From positions 248,001 through 312,000 of the forward strand of contig NZ_FOMO01000005.1 of the NCBI RefSeq assembly GCF_900112645.1: DNA of 64,000 bases, read 5' to 3'. The first letter of the stretch is position 1, and every line of letters starts with the position of its first letter. The position numbers were made by a program, and so were the translations under genes. Origin of the DNA: Phytopseudomonas straminea. Lineage in GTDB: Bacteria; Pseudomonadota; Gammaproteobacteria; Pseudomonadales; Pseudomonadaceae. Shown one piece after another: positions 52,764 through 64,000 of this stretch. The notes beneath the pieces were generated by a model. It saw only the letters and a list, made by a program, of their open reading frames with translations. It ran no database searches and had not been told where the DNA came from.

Positions 52764-53933
52764 ATGAATCCTGATGCTCCTCTTCAGCTATTGGGTGGCC
52801 TGAGCGCACGCGAATTCCTGCGCGATTACTGGCAAAAGAAGCCCTTGCTGGTGCGCCAGGCCATTACCGATTTCGAGAGCCCGATTTCTCCCGATGAACT
52901 GGCTGGCCTGGCCCTCGAGGAAGAGGTCGAGTCGCGCCTGGTGCTCGAGCACGGCGAAACCCCGTGGGAAGTTCGACGCGGCCCGTTCGCCGAGGACGCC
53001 TTCGCCGACCTGCCGGAGCGTGACTGGACCCTGCTGGTGCAGGCCGTCGACCAGTTCGTGCCCGATGTGGCCGAGCTGCTGGAGCAGTTCAAGTTTCTGC
53101 CCAAGTGGCGCATCGACGACGTGATGATCAGCTTCGCCACACCAGGTGGCGGCGTTGGCCCGCATTTCGACAACTACGACGTATTCCTGCTGCAGGCCCA
53201 CGGCCGCCGCCGCTGGCAGATCGGCCAGATGTGCGACGCCCAGAGCCCGCTGTTGCCGGATCTGGACATGAAGATCCTGGCTCAATTCGATCAAACTGAA
53301 GAATGGGTGCTCGAGCCCGGCGATATGCTCTATCTGCCGCCGCTCCTGGCCCACTGTGGCACCGCCGAGGACGATTGCATGACTTATTCCGTGGGTTTCC
53401 GCGCACCCAGCGCGGCCGAAGTTCTGACCCATTTCACTGACTTCCTTGGCCAGTTCCTGCCGGACGAAACGCGCTACAGCGACGCAGGCACCGCGCCGAC
53501 CAGCGACCCGCACGAGATCCAGCGTGACGCCCTCGAACGCCTCAAGGCGCTGCTCGCCGAACACATGAGCGACGAGCGCCTGCTGATGACCTGGTTCGGC
53601 CAGTTCATGACCGAGCCCAAGTACCCGGAGCTGGTCGAAGGCATCGAGATCGACGAGGACGGCTTCCTCGATCAGCTCGAGGACGGCGCCATTCTGGTTC
53701 GCAACCCGAGCGCCCGCCTGGCCTGGGCGGAGGTCGGCGATGGCCTGGTGCTGTTCGCCAGCGGGCAGAGCCGCCTGGTCTCCGCCAGCCTGCGCGAATT
53801 GCTGAAGATGATCTGCTCGGCCGACGCCCTGCATCTGGAAAACCTCGGCCCATGGCTGGGCAACGACGAGGCCCGCGAGCTGGTGCTCGAATTGGCCAAG
53901 CAAGGAAGCCTGGAGTTTGCTGCCGATGAATGA
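52764..53933 (+). CDS. roxA: ribosomal protein L16 3-hydroxylase RoxA (cupin/JmjC)
   Basis: A 389-residue Fe(II)/2-oxoglutarate oxygenase (YcfD type) hydroxylating an arginine of 50S protein L16. The JmjC barrel has the metal HxD in GVGPHFDNYDVFLLQ and the distal His in PPLLAHCGTAEDDCMTYSVGFRAPS. The N-terminal LGGLSAREFLRDYWQKKPLLVRQA is typical, and a C-terminal winged-helix part follows. It follows purB as in other pseudomonads. The last 8 bp overlap the GNAT gene. Confidence 0.92.
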   Translation: MNPDAPLQLLGGLSAREFLRDYWQKKPLLVRQAITDFESPISPDELAGLALEEEVESRLVLEHGETPWEVRRGPFAEDAFADLPERDWTLLVQAVDQFVPDVAELLEQFKFLPKWRIDDVMISFATPGGGVGPHFDNYDVFLLQAHGRRRWQIGQMCDAQSPLLPDLDMKILAQFDQTEEWVLEPGDMLYLPPLLAHCGTAEDDCMTYSVGFRAPSAAEVLTHFTDFLGQFLPDETRYSDAGTAPTSDPHEIQRDALERLKALLAEHMSDERLLMTWFGQFMTEPKYPELVEGIEIDEDGFLDQLEDGAILVRNPSARLAWAEVGDGLVLFASGQSRLVSASLRELLKMICSADALHLENLGPWLGNDEARELVLELAKQGSLEFAADE

Positions 53934-54348
53934 CCTGCACGTACGCATCGCCGACTGGCACAAGGATTACGAAGAGCTGCATCGCATCCGCGAAACCGTC
54001 TTCGTCGCTGAACAGGCCGTGCCGCCTGAACTGGAATGGGACGCCGAAGACAGTGATGCCGTGCATTTTCTCGCCTGCGAAGGCGACTACCCGATCGGTA
54101 CGGCGCGCCTGCTCGCCGACGGCCAGATTGGCCGGGTAGCGGTACTCAAGGACTGGCGCGGCCTGAAGGTCGGCGAAGCCCTACTGCAGGCGGTGATCGC
54201 CGAAGCGGAAAAACGTGGCCTGAGCCAGCAAATGCTCAGTGCCCAGGTGCAGGCGACGCCGTTCTATGAAAAGCTGGGCTTCACTGTAGTGAGCGAGGAG
54301 TACCTGGAAGCCGGTATCCCTCACGTCGACATGGTGCGCAGCAGCTGA
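53926..54348 (+). CDS. GNAT family N-acetyltransferase (ElaA/PhnO-like)
   Basis: A 140-residue GNAT protein. The N-terminal RIRETVFVAEQAVPPELEWDAEDSDAVHF and acetyl-CoA site GRVAVLKDWRGLKVGEALLQAVIAEAEKRG are clear, and the C-terminal FYEKLGFTVVSEEYLEAGIPHVDM matches the family that includes ElaA and YjcF. Substrate unknown. The start overlaps the roxA stop by 8 bp, so translation is probably coupled. Confidence 0.88.
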   Translation: MNDLHVRIADWHKDYEELHRIRETVFVAEQAVPPELEWDAEDSDAVHFLACEGDYPIGTARLLADGQIGRVAVLKDWRGLKVGEALLQAVIAEAEKRGLSQQMLSAQVQATPFYEKLGFTVVSEEYLEAGIPHVDMVRSS

Positions 54349-54384
54349 TCTCAGCCGTGGCACACCGGTGCCACAGAGGTCAGC

Positions 54385-54999
54385 ATGAACGACGAGCACA
54401 CGCCCGCCGATCTCGAGCCCATCGAGTTCGAGTCGCCCGGGCGTTTCACCCTGCACAACCCGGACAGCCCCCTGCCGCAGCCGGCCGCCTGGGAGCCGGC
54501 ACCCTTCGTGCTCGGCAGCGAGTCGGCCATGCAGCGTTTCAGCCTGCCCGACCAGGCCCGCAGCCACGCCCTGGCGATGATGCAGCAGGCCAGGCGCACG
54601 CTGTGCCTCTACAGCCCCGATCTCGAACCCTGGCTCTACCACCACAGCAGCATTCACGCGGCCTGCAGCGATTTTCTGTTGCGCCATCGCCACAGCAGCC
54701 TGCGCATCCTGGTGTGCGACAGCAACCGCGCGGTTCGTGATGGGCACCGACTCATCGCCCTGTCGCGAAAACTGCCCAGCCACCTGCACATTCGCCGCTG
54801 TCATCCTGATTACCCTGTTCCCGAGGGCGCCTTTCTGCTGGCTGACGACCAGGGCCTGCTGATGCGCCCGGAGCCGGATCAGTTCGGCGGCTATGCGAAT
54901 TACCAGGACGCCGCCCGTGTGCGTCAGTTGCAGCGGCTATTCGACCAGACCTGGGATACCAGCATCACCGATCCTGACTTGCGAAGTTTTCTGCTATGA
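54385..54999 (+). CDS. conserved protein of unknown function, PLD-like DUF
   Basis: A 204-residue cytoplasmic protein without signal or membrane segment. The central part (residues 50-140) looks like a half phospholipase-D fold: YSPDLEPWLYHHSSIHAACSDFLLRHRHSSLRILVCDSNRAVRDGHRLIALSRKLPSHLHIRR, then GAFLLADDQGLLMRPEPD. The usual HxKx4D catalytic motif is missing, so enzymatic activity is doubtful. It follows the acetyltransferase by 36 bp and overlaps the next gene by 4 bp, so the four genes roxA to 55820 form one run. Confidence 0.75.
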   Translation: MNDEHTPADLEPIEFESPGRFTLHNPDSPLPQPAAWEPAPFVLGSESAMQRFSLPDQARSHALAMMQQARRTLCLYSPDLEPWLYHHSSIHAACSDFLLRHRHSSLRILVCDSNRAVRDGHRLIALSRKLPSHLHIRRCHPDYPVPEGAFLLADDQGLLMRPEPDQFGGYANYQDAARVRQLQRLFDQTWDTSITDPDLRSFLL

Positions 55000-55820
55000 A
55001 GAGATTTCTTGCCATGAAGCAATATTTTCTCGGCGCCGCCCTGCTCGCCCTAAGCCTCTCGGCGCTGGCCGCCACCGAAGTCATTCCACTCAACTACCGC
55101 ACCGCAGGCGACCTACTACCCGTGGTGCAATCTGCACTGGGCAACGACGGGCGGGTGAGCGCCTACGGCAACCAGCTGATCGTCAATGCGTCGCCGGCGA
55201 AGATCGCGGAGGTGCGCGCCCTGCTCGGCCAGCTCGACACTCAGCCGCGGCGCTTGCTGATCAGCGTCGACACCAGTGAATCGACCTACCGCGACGACCG
55301 AGGTTACGGGGTAGACGGCAGCATCAGCGCCGGTAATGGCCGCGTGGAAATCGGCCGTGGCGAAGTCGACGGTCGCGACCAGGCGCGCATCATTCGCCGC
55401 AGCACCGACAGCCGCGGCGGCGGCACGCAGCAGGTGCAGACCAGCGAGGGTTACCCGGCGCTGATCCAGGTTGGCCAGAGCGTGCCGGTGACCACCAGCA
55501 GCCGCGGCCCTTACGGCCAGGTGTACAACAACACCGAGTACCGCAACGTCACCCAGGGTTTCTACGTCACCGCCAGCCTGGCGGGCGAAATCGTGCACCT
55601 GGATATCAGCAGCAACCGTGACCGGGTCAGCCAGCAGCAACCCGGCGTGATCGACATCCAGCAAGCCGACACTCGGGTCAGCGGACGGCTCGGCGAGTGG
55701 ATCACCATCGGCGGCAGCAGCGAGCAGAGCCAGGCCGACCGCAGTGGCGTTCTGCGCCGCTACTCGACCGAAGGCCGCGACGACATGAGCATGCGCGTGA
55801 AGGTCGAGATGATCGACTGA
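54996..55820 (+). CDS. short secretin-like periplasmic protein
   Basis: A 274-residue exported protein (signal peptide to about residue 25). Residues 26-90 form a secretin N1-type domain: TEVIPLNYRTAGDLLPVVQSALGNDGRVSAYGNQLIVNASPAKIAEVRALLGQLDTQPRRLLISVDT. The rest resembles the beginning of the secretin core (GYPALIQVGQSVPVTT, YRNVTQGFYVTASLAGEIVHLDISSNRD, DTRVSGRLGEWITIGG) but it is far too short for a full outer-membrane channel. The second ATG at 55014 is an equally possible start. No type II secretion or pilus genes adjoin it. Function unknown. Confidence 0.75.
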   Translation: MKRFLAMKQYFLGAALLALSLSALAATEVIPLNYRTAGDLLPVVQSALGNDGRVSAYGNQLIVNASPAKIAEVRALLGQLDTQPRRLLISVDTSESTYRDDRGYGVDGSISAGNGRVEIGRGEVDGRDQARIIRRSTDSRGGGTQQVQTSEGYPALIQVGQSVPVTTSSRGPYGQVYNNTEYRNVTQGFYVTASLAGEIVHLDISSNRDRVSQQQPGVIDIQQADTRVSGRLGEWITIGGSSEQSQADRSGVLRRYSTEGRDDMSMRVKVEMID

Positions 55821-56289
55821 AAGCCCCGTAAAACGTGACCATACGGTCGATCTAAGACTTATGTAGTACCCATAAAAAAACACTACAAAAACGATTGACG
55901 AACATTTTCGTCGGTCGCATGATGGCCTCGCTCCCGCTAATCAGGGGTTCTGGAAACAGGACCTCCGGGTCAATCTCCGCTTACCGCAGGGATCGATTCG
56001 TGTTGTTACGCCCACAAGGCAGCTCGACGAGATGGCGACTGGAACGAGGTTGTCCTGAGGGACGGGGAAGCGTTTCACGCATCGAACGGCACAGTGCCAA
56101 GGGCGTCCACGGGCCTGCACGCACCACCGCTCGCCTACCCGGCGGCGGGCACACGATGCGCTTCGTCCACCCGGCCACGGCTCTCCTCTTTCCGGTTTCC
56201 TCTCAACGTCTGCGGTGAGCTCGCGCCGAGCCTGCGCTTCCATGCGCGATGCCCGGTGCTCGACCAAACACACACTTGAAGGATTGACC
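55821..56289. other. 469-bp region upstream of aceA
   Basis: No gene recognised. It begins with an AT-rich stretch carrying the TGTAGT/ACTACA repeat (55862-55887), then about 350 bp of GC-rich sequence without a clear frame, ending with the aceA ribosome site GAAGGA. This is long for a leader; the transcription start may lie anywhere in it. Confidence 0.55.
55862..55887. promoter_or_regulatory. inverted repeat upstream of aceA, possible RpiR-family (RccR-like) site
   Basis: TGTAGT (55862-55867) and ACTACA (55882-55887) around an A-rich 14-nt spacer. I recall TGTAGT/ACTACA half-sites for RccR, which controls aceA and glcB in Pseudomonas; the spacer here may not fit. Assignment tentative. Confidence 0.35.
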
Positions 56290-57885
56290 ATGTCAGCTTA
56301 CGAAAACGACATCAAAGCCGTTGCCGCCCTGAAAGAAGCCGCTGGCAGCAGCTGGAGCGCTATCAACCCGGAATCCGTCGCTCGTATGCGCGCCCAGAAC
56401 CGCTTCAAGACTGGCCTGGATGTAGCCAAGTACACCGCGGCCATCATGCGCAAGGACATGGCCGAGTACGACGCCGACTCGTCCGTCTACACCCAGTCAC
56501 TGGGCTGCTGGCATGGCTTCATCGGCCAGCAGAAACTGATTTCCATCAAGAAGCACCTCAAGACCACCAACAAGCGTTACCTGTACCTGTCCGGCTGGAT
56601 GATCGCCGCGCTGCGTTCCGATTTCGGCCCGCTGCCGGATCAGTCCATGCACGAGAAGACCGCGGTCGCCGCACTCATCGAAGAGCTGTACACCTTCTTG
56701 CGCCAGGCCGACGCCCGTGAGCTGGACCTGCTGTTCAGTGCTCTCGATGCGGCTCGCGAGTCGGGCGATCGTGCCAAGCAGAGCGAGATCCAGGCGCAAA
56801 TCGACAATTTTGAAACCCACGTGGTGCCGATCATCGCTGACATCGATGCCGGTTTCGGCAACCCCGAGGCCACCTACCTGCTCGCCAAGAAGATGATCGA
56901 AGCCGGTGCCTGCTGCATCCAGATCGAGAACCAGGTCTCCGACGAGAAGCAGTGCGGCCACCAGGACGGCAAGGTCACCGTGCCCCATGCTGACTTCCTC
57001 GCCAAGATCAACGCGGTGCGCTACGCCTTCCTCGAGCTAGGCGTGGACGACGGCGTGATCGTCGCCCGTACCGATTCCCTGGGTGCCGGCCTCACCAAAC
57101 AGATCGCCGTGACCAGCGAGCCGGGCGACCTGGGCGACCAGTACAACTCGTTCCTGGATTGCGACGAAATCAGCCCGGCCGAACTTAAGAACGGCGACGT
57201 GGTGATCAACCGTGAAGGCAAGCTGCTGCGGCCCAAACGCCTGCCGTCCAACCTGTTCCAGTTCCGCAAGGGTACCGGCGAGGATCGCTGCGTACTGGAC
57301 AGCATCACCTCGCTGCAGAACGGCGCGGACATGATCTGGATCGAAACCGAGAAGCCCCATGTCGGCCAGATCAAGGCCATGGTCGATCGCGTTCGCGAAG
57401 TGATCCCCAATGCCAAGCTGGTCTACAACAACAGTCCGTCGTTCAACTGGACCCTGAGCTTCCGCCAGCAGGTGTTCGATGCCTTCGTTGCCGATGGCAA
57501 GGACGTATCGGCCTACGATCGCGCCAAGCTGATGAGCGCCGAGTACGACGAAACCGAACTGGCCCAGGTTGCCGACGAGAAGATCCGCACCTTCCAGCGC
57601 GACGGTTCGGCCAATGCCGGCATCTTTCACCACCTGATCACCCTGCCGACCTACCACACCGCTGCGCTGTCCACCGACAACCTGGCCAAGGGTTACTTTG
57701 CCGATCAGGGCATGCTGGCCTACGTCAAGGGCGTGCAGCGTCAGGAGATCCGTCAGGGCATCGCCTGCGTCAAGCACCAGAACATGGCGGGCTCGGACAT
57801 CGGCGACAACCACAAGGAGTACTTCGCCGGTGAAGCAGCGCTGAAGGCTGGCGGCAAGGACAACACCATGAACCAGTTCCACTGA
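56290..57885 (+). CDS. aceA: isocitrate lyase
   Basis: A 531-residue enzyme of the glyoxylate shunt, cleaving isocitrate to succinate and glyoxylate. The catalytic-loop motif is EKQCGHQDGKV, with IIADIDAGFGNPEATYLLAKKMIEAGACCIQIENQ and YNNSPSFNWTLSF. The 531-residue length is that of the long isocitrate lyase typical of Pseudomonas, not the 434-residue E. coli type. Together with idh in this window it forms the TCA/glyoxylate branch point. GAAGGA precedes the ATG. Confidence 0.96.
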   Translation: MSAYENDIKAVAALKEAAGSSWSAINPESVARMRAQNRFKTGLDVAKYTAAIMRKDMAEYDADSSVYTQSLGCWHGFIGQQKLISIKKHLKTTNKRYLYLSGWMIAALRSDFGPLPDQSMHEKTAVAALIEELYTFLRQADARELDLLFSALDAARESGDRAKQSEIQAQIDNFETHVVPIIADIDAGFGNPEATYLLAKKMIEAGACCIQIENQVSDEKQCGHQDGKVTVPHADFLAKINAVRYAFLELGVDDGVIVARTDSLGAGLTKQIAVTSEPGDLGDQYNSFLDCDEISPAELKNGDVVINREGKLLRPKRLPSNLFQFRKGTGEDRCVLDSITSLQNGADMIWIETEKPHVGQIKAMVDRVREVIPNAKLVYNNSPSFNWTLSFRQQVFDAFVADGKDVSAYDRAKLMSAEYDETELAQVADEKIRTFQRDGSANAGIFHHLITLPTYHTAALSTDNLAKGYFADQGMLAYVKGVQRQEIRQGIACVKHQNMAGSDIGDNHKEYFAGEAALKAGGKDNTMNQFH

Positions 57886-58310
57886 GAACTGGCCCCGCCC
57901 GGACACACGTTTCGAGCCTCGGCCCCGGCAGCGATGCCGGGGCTTTTTTATTGGCAACTAAGACGCGCAGCTTTAAAGCCGCTAGTTATCGACACGAGCC
58001 GCTTGGCGAAGCGTTAAAAGAACAGGCTCTCAAATGATATATATTCCTATTGAAGCGGATTTTACTTTCCACTACATATAACTTGCCCACGCAGCCGAAG
58101 TTTCCGCCTTGTTTTGTAGCTCCTTGATTTGCGTGGTTTTCTGAAAATGGGCCGATTGCAGGCATGCGACGTTTTATTATTTTTTTGTGCTGAAAAATTT
58201 ACTTACACCCAATACAGGCATAACATTATGCGAATTGATTCAAGGCGCTTAATGCCTTGCCATAATTTTAAATCGTGCGTTAAGCCGTTCCTTGCCTGAG
58301 GAGCCCCGGC
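57886..58310. other. 425-bp region between aceA and nuoA
   Basis: Contains the aceA terminator and then about 330 bp of AT-rich sequence holding the nuo promoter. GCATAA/TTATGC (58218-58231) is a short inverted repeat 80 bp before nuoA. No gene is seen. Confidence 0.65.
57922..57949 (+). terminator. aceA terminator
   Basis: 9-bp stem GCCCCGGCA/TGCCGGGGC with GCGA loop, then six T residues. Confidence 0.95.
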
Positions 58311-58724
58311 ATGCTGGAAGCAAGCAGTTCCCTGTCCCATAACTGGGCGTTGGCCGTTTTTCTGCTGGGCGTCGTTGGTCTCTGTGCCTTCATGATGGGC
58401 GTCTCCAGCCTGCTGGGCAGCAAAGCCTGGGGGCGCAGCAAGAACGAGCCTTTCGAATCGGGCATGCTTCCCACCGGCAGTGCTCGCCTGCGCCTGTCCG
58501 CCAAATTCTATCTGGTCGCGATGCTCTTCGTGATCTTCGACGTCGAAGCCCTCTTTCTCTTCGCCTGGGCCGTCTCCGTTCGCGAAAGCGGCTGGGCCGG
58601 CTTCATCGAAGCAGCCGTTTTCATAAACATTCTGTTGGCAGGTCTTGTCTACCTTTGGCGTATCGGTGCGCTGGATTGGGCACCCGAGAGTCGTAAGGCT
58701 CGGCAGGCGAAGCTGAAACAATGA
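58311..58724 (+). CDS. nuoA: NADH-quinone oxidoreductase subunit A
   Basis: A 137-residue membrane subunit of complex I with three helices. The conserved [45 protein letters not shown] is present, including the acidic residues FDVE near the quinone cavity. Starts the nuo operon; GAGGAGC lies upstream of the ATG. Confidence 0.95.
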   Translation: MLEASSSLSHNWALAVFLLGVVGLCAFMMGVSSLLGSKAWGRSKNEPFESGMLPTGSARLRLSAKFYLVAMLFVIFDVEALFLFAWAVSVRESGWAGFIEAAVFINILLAGLVYLWRIGALDWAPESRKARQAKLKQ

Positions 58725-58734
58725 GGCTTTGGCG

Positions 58735-59412
58735 ATGCAATACAAACTCACTCGGATCGATCCGGATGCTCCCAACGAGCAATACCCGATCGGCAAGCGG
58801 GAGGTCGTTACCGACCAACAGCTAGAAGACGAAGTGCACAAGAACATCTACATGGGGAAACTCTCGGATGTTCTCAGCGGTGCGGTGAACTGGGGTCGCA
58901 AGAACTCCCTGTGGCCGTACAACTTCGGGCTTTCCTGCTGCTACGTGGAAATGACCACCGCGTTCACCGCGCCGCACGACGTCGCGCGATTCGGTGCCGA
59001 GGTAATCCGTGCATCCCCACGCCAGGCCGACTTCATGGTCATCGCCGGCACCTGCTTCATCAAGATGGCGCCGGTCATCCAGCGTCTCTATGAGCAGATG
59101 CTCGAACCCAAGTGGGTCATCTCCATGGGCTCGTGCGCCAATTCCGGCGGCATGTACGACATCTACTCGGTCGTTCAGGGTGTCGACAAGTTCCTTCCCG
59201 TCGACGTCTACATTCCCGGTTGCCCGCCCCGTCCCGAGGCGTTCCTGCAAGGCCTGATGCTGCTGCAGGAATCCATCGGTCAGGAGCGCCGCCCGCTGTC
59301 CTGGGTCGTTGGCGATCAAGGCGTTTACCGCGCCGAGATGCCTTCCCAGAAAGAACAGCGCCGCGAGCAGCGTATTGCGGTTACCAACCTGCGTTCCCCT
59401 GACGAAGTCTGA
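58735..59412 (+). CDS. nuoB: NADH-quinone oxidoreductase subunit B
   Basis: A 225-residue peripheral subunit carrying cluster N2, which passes electrons to quinone. The ligand cysteines are in [22 protein letters not shown] and [15 protein letters not shown] 58735 follows ATGAGGCTTTGGCG; an in-frame TTG two codons earlier is less likely. Confidence 0.96.
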   Translation: MQYKLTRIDPDAPNEQYPIGKREVVTDQQLEDEVHKNIYMGKLSDVLSGAVNWGRKNSLWPYNFGLSCCYVEMTTAFTAPHDVARFGAEVIRASPRQADFMVIAGTCFIKMAPVIQRLYEQMLEPKWVISMGSCANSGGMYDIYSVVQGVDKFLPVDVYIPGCPPRPEAFLQGLMLLQESIGQERRPLSWVVGDQGVYRAEMPSQKEQRREQRIAVTNLRSPDEV

Positions 59413-59454
59413 GTCCTGCTTCCTTATAAGAGCCGGACTCACTCTCACCGTTGA

Positions 59455-61254
<1,800 letters not shown>

Positions 61255-61264
61255 GGAGAATACC

Positions 61265-61756
61265 ATGAACATGATTCAGACCGACCGTTTCGCCCTCAGT
61301 GAAACCGAGCGCTCGGCCATCGAGCACGAGATGCACCACTACGAGGACCCGCGTGCGGCGTCCATCGAAGCCCTTAAGATCGTGCAGAAGGAACGCGGCT
61401 GGGTGCCGGACGGCGCCGCCGATGCCATCGGCGCGATTCTCGGCATCCCGGCCAGCGACGTCGAAGGTGTCGCCACCTTCTACAGCCAGATCTTCCGCCA
61501 GCCCGTCGGCCGTCACATCATCCGTGTGTGCGACAGCATGACCTGCTTCATCGGTGGCCACGAGAACGTGCTCGGCAGCATCAAGGCCGAACTGGGCATC
61601 GTGCCCGGCCAGACCACCGCCGACGGCCGCTTCACCCTGCTGCCGGTGTGCTGCCTGGGCAACTGCGACAAGGCGCCGGCGATGATGATCGACGACGAAA
61701 CCTTTGGCGACGTGCAACCCGAAGGCGTGGCGCAACTGCTGGAGAACTTCCAATGA
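61265..61756 (+). CDS. nuoE: NADH-quinone oxidoreductase subunit E
   Basis: A 163-residue 24-kDa subunit with a [2Fe-2S] cluster (N1a): ligands in [11 protein letters not shown] and [14 protein letters not shown]. Thioredoxin-like fold. GAGGAG precedes the ATG and the stop overlaps nuoF by 4 bp. Confidence 0.95.
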   Translation: MNMIQTDRFALSETERSAIEHEMHHYEDPRAASIEALKIVQKERGWVPDGAADAIGAILGIPASDVEGVATFYSQIFRQPVGRHIIRVCDSMTCFIGGHENVLGSIKAELGIVPGQTTADGRFTLLPVCCLGNCDKAPAMMIDDETFGDVQPEGVAQLLENFQ

Positions 61757-63114
61757 TCAGCCGCAGCTCCAACCTGCTGACCTCCTTCGGCCCGGCCAAC
61801 CGCATCGCCCGCAGCGAAGAGACTCATCCGCTGACCTGGCGCCTGCGCGACGACGCCCAGCCCGTGTGGCTCGACGAATACCAGCAGAAGAACGGTTATG
61901 CCGCCGCCCGCAAGGCCCTGGCCGAGATGGCCCAGGCCGACATCGTGCAGACGGTCAAGGATTCCGGCCTCAAGGGCCGCGGCGGTGCGGGCTTTCCTAC
62001 CGGCGTGAAGTGGGGCCTGATGCCCAACGACGAATCGCTGAACATCCGTTACCTGCTGTGCAACGCGGACGAGATGGAACCCAACACCTGGAAGGACCGC
62101 ATGCTGATGGAACAGCTGCCGCACCTGCTGGTGGAAGGCATGCTGATCAGCGCCCGGGCCCTGAAGGCCTACCGCGGCTACATCTTCCTGCGTGGCGAGT
62201 ACGTCGACGCCGCCGCCAACCTCAACCGCGCCATCGAGGAAGCCAAGGCCGCCGGCCTGCTGGGCAAGAACATCCTGGGCAGCGGTTTCGATTTCGAATT
62301 GTTCGTGCATACCGGCGCCGGGCGTTACATCTGCGGTGAAGAAACCGCGCTGATCAACTCCCTGGAAGGCCGTCGCGCCAACCCGCGCGCCAAGCCGCCC
62401 TTCCCTGCTGCGGTGGGCGTGTGGGGCAAGCCGACCTGCGTCAACAACGTCGAGACCCTGTGCAACGTGCCGTCGATCATCGGCAACGGCGTGGACTGGT
62501 ACAAGTCCCTGGCCCGCGAAGGCAGCGAAGACCACGGCACCAAGCTGATGGGCTTCTCCGGCAAGGTCAAGAACCCGGGGATCTGGGAGCTGCCATTCGG
62601 CATCAGCGCCCGCGAGCTGTTCGAGGACTACGCCGGCGGCATGCGCGACGGCTACACCCTCAAGGCCTGGCAGCCTGGCGGCGCCGGCACCGGTTTCCTG
62701 CTGCCCGAGCACCTCGAGGCCTCGATGTACGCCGCCGGCATCGCCAAGGTCGGCACCCGCATGGGTACCGGCCTGGCCCTGGCCATCGACAACACGGTGA
62801 ACATGGTTTCGCTGCTGCGCAACATGGAAGAGTTCTTCGCCCGCGAATCCTGCGGCTGGTGCACGCCATGCCGCGACGGCCTGCCGTGGAGCGTGAAGAT
62901 CCTCCGCGCCCTGGAGCGCAAGCAGGGTACCCGCGAGGACATCGACACCCTGCTCGGGCTGGTCAATTTCCTCGGCCCCGGCAAGACCTTCTGTGCTCAC
63001 GCACCGGGTGCCGTGGAGCCACTGGGCAGCGCGATCAAGTATTTCCGTGAAGAGTTCGAAGCCGGTGTGGGCGCCACTGCGCCGCAGCCGCCGGTAGCGG
63101 CACACGCGGTATAG
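61753..63114 (+). CDS. nuoF: NADH-quinone oxidoreductase subunit F
   Basis: A 453-residue 51-kDa subunit that oxidises NADH. FMN/NADH site is [18 protein letters not shown] with [15 protein letters not shown], and the [4Fe-4S] N3 ligands are in [16 protein letters not shown] plus a later FCAHAPG cysteine. Begins within the nuoE stop (ATGA). A 107-bp gap with a small CGCT-TTCG-AGCG hairpin precedes nuoG. Confidence 0.95.
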   Translation: MISRSSNLLTSFGPANRIARSEETHPLTWRLRDDAQPVWLDEYQQKNGYAAARKALAEMAQADIVQTVKDSGLKGRGGAGFPTGVKWGLMPNDESLNIRYLLCNADEMEPNTWKDRMLMEQLPHLLVEGMLISARALKAYRGYIFLRGEYVDAAANLNRAIEEAKAAGLLGKNILGSGFDFELFVHTGAGRYICGEETALINSLEGRRANPRAKPPFPAAVGVWGKPTCVNNVETLCNVPSIIGNGVDWYKSLAREGSEDHGTKLMGFSGKVKNPGIWELPFGISARELFEDYAGGMRDGYTLKAWQPGGAGTGFLLPEHLEASMYAAGIAKVGTRMGTGLALAIDNTVNMVSLLRNMEEFFARESCGWCTPCRDGLPWSVKILRALERKQGTREDIDTLLGLVNFLGPGKTFCAHAPGAVEPLGSAIKYFREEFEAGVGATAPQPPVAAHAV

Positions 63115-63221
63115 GCCCGATGGTCGGACGAGTGGGCGCGATGGCGCCGTCCGGCCCAGGCAAAGACAAGAATTCCCTTAGCCCGTCCGCTTTCGAGCGG
63201 GCAAACGAAGACTGAAGAAAA

Positions 63222-64000
63222 ATGGCCACTATCCACGTAGACGGCAAAGATCTCGAAGTCGATGGTGCGGACAACCTGCTGCAGGCCTGTCTGTCCCTTG
63301 GTCTCGACATCCCCTACTTCTGCTGGCACCCGGCGCTCGGCAGCGTTGGCGCCTGCCGCCAGTGCGCGGTGAAGCAGTACAGCGACGAAAACGACAAGCG
63401 CGGCCGCCTGGTCATGTCCTGCATGACGCCGGCCACCGACAACAGCTGGATCTCCATCGACGACGAAGAGGCCGTGGCCTTTCGCAAGAGTGTCGTCGAG
63501 TGGCTGATGACCAACCACCCGCACGACTGCCCGGTGTGCGAGGAAGGCGGCCATTGCCACCTGCAGGACATGACGGTGATGACCGGCCACAACGCCCGTC
63601 GCTATCGGTTCAGCAAGCGCACCCACCAGAACCAGGAGCTCGGCCCGTTCATAGCCCATGAGATGAACCGCTGCATCGCCTGCTACCGCTGCGTGCGTTA
63701 CTACAAGGATTACGCCGGCGGCACCGACCTGGGCGTCTACGGTGCCCACGACAACGTGTACTTCGGCCGCGTCGAAGACGGCACCCTGGAAAGCGAGTTC
63801 TCCGGCAACCTGGTTGAGGTCTGCCCGACCGGTGTGTTCACCGACAAGACCCACTCCGAGCGCTACAACCGCAAGTGGGACATGCAGTTCGCCCCGAGCA
63901 TCTGTCATGGCTGCTCCAGCGGCTGCAACACCAGCCCCGGTGAGCGCTATGGCGAAGTACGCCGCATCGAGAACCGCTTCAACGGCTCGGTGAACCAGTA
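63222..64000 (+). CDS. nuoG: NADH-quinone oxidoreductase subunit G (5' part, cut by right edge)
   Basis: The first 259 residues of the 75-kDa subunit. N-terminal [2Fe-2S] ferredoxin domain has ligands in [15 protein letters not shown] and MSCMTP. The His-Cys3 cluster is [20 protein letters not shown], a [4Fe-4S] domain follows in [14 protein letters not shown] with VCPTG, and the molybdopterin-fold domain begins with [22 protein letters not shown], carrying the extra N7-type cysteines. The C-terminus lies outside the window. Confidence 0.95.
   Translation, partial: MATIHVDGKDLEVDGADNLLQACLSLGLDIPYFCWHPALGSVGACRQCAVKQYSDENDKRGRLVMSCMTPATDNSWISIDDEEAVAFRKSVVEWLMTNHPHDCPVCEEGGHCHLQDMTVMTGHNARRYRFSKRTHQNQELGPFIAHEMNRCIACYRCVRYYKDYAGGTDLGVYGAHDNVYFGRVEDGTLESEFSGNLVEVCPTGVFTDKTHSERYNRKWDMQFAPSICHGCSSGCNTSPGERYGEVRRIENRFNGSVNQ

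Overview
The window is a stretch of a Pseudomonas-type gammaproteobacterial chromosome: GC-rich, densely coding, with no tRNA, rRNA, CRISPR array, transposase or phage gene recognised. The evidence for Pseudomonas is the content and order of the right half (cysG, serS, crcB, rarA, lolA, ftsK | trxB, aat, bpt, infA | clpA, clpS | cspD, idh, nudix, mnmA, hflD, purB, roxA, aceA, nuoA-G), which matches from memory the PA2611-PA2642 region of P. aeruginosa PAO1, plus a complete fap functional-amyloid operon and a mexS/mexT/mexEF-oprN efflux locus. I cannot name the species.

Left part (1-9.2 kb): a class-III aminotransferase running off the left edge, divergent xthA, then fapA-F. The fap operon has a well-spaced -24/-12 (sigma-54) promoter, an intra-operon terminator-like hairpin after the major amyloid gene fapC, and ends convergently against a sigma-54 enhancer-binding protein gene. 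The two stop codons sit inside one perfect palindrome. I infer that this regulator controls fap. A 615-bp AT-richer intergenic region with two strong inverted repeats follows.

Accessory middle (9.2-32.2 kb): a tight five-gene operon (MmgE/PrpD family, nitrilotriacetate-type flavin monooxygenase, polar-amino-acid-type ABC importer) looks like an uptake-plus-oxidation pathway of unknown substrate. Next come an alpha/beta hydrolase, a GNAT-Rnk/GreA-like fusion protein, a gluconate module (gntK-gntP, divergent gntR), the mexS-mexT-mexE-mexF-oprN efflux system with a nod-box-like palindrome before mexE, dsbB, a glycosyltransferase, and a TRAP substrate-binding protein gene without membrane partners.

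Core right part (32.2-64 kb): siroheme synthesis and seryl-tRNA synthetase; fluoride channel, RarA, LolA and FtsK; thioredoxin reductase; the N-degron pathway set (Aat, Bpt, ClpA, ClpS) around IF-1; CspD; the monomeric isocitrate dehydrogenase without the icd gene that lies beside it in PAO1; tRNA thiolase MnmA, HflD and PurB; the L16 hydroxylase RoxA with three small downstream genes, two of unknown function; isocitrate lyase with a 469-bp upstream region; and the start of the complex I operon (nuoA, B, CD, E, F and the 5' part of nuoG, which is cut by the right edge).
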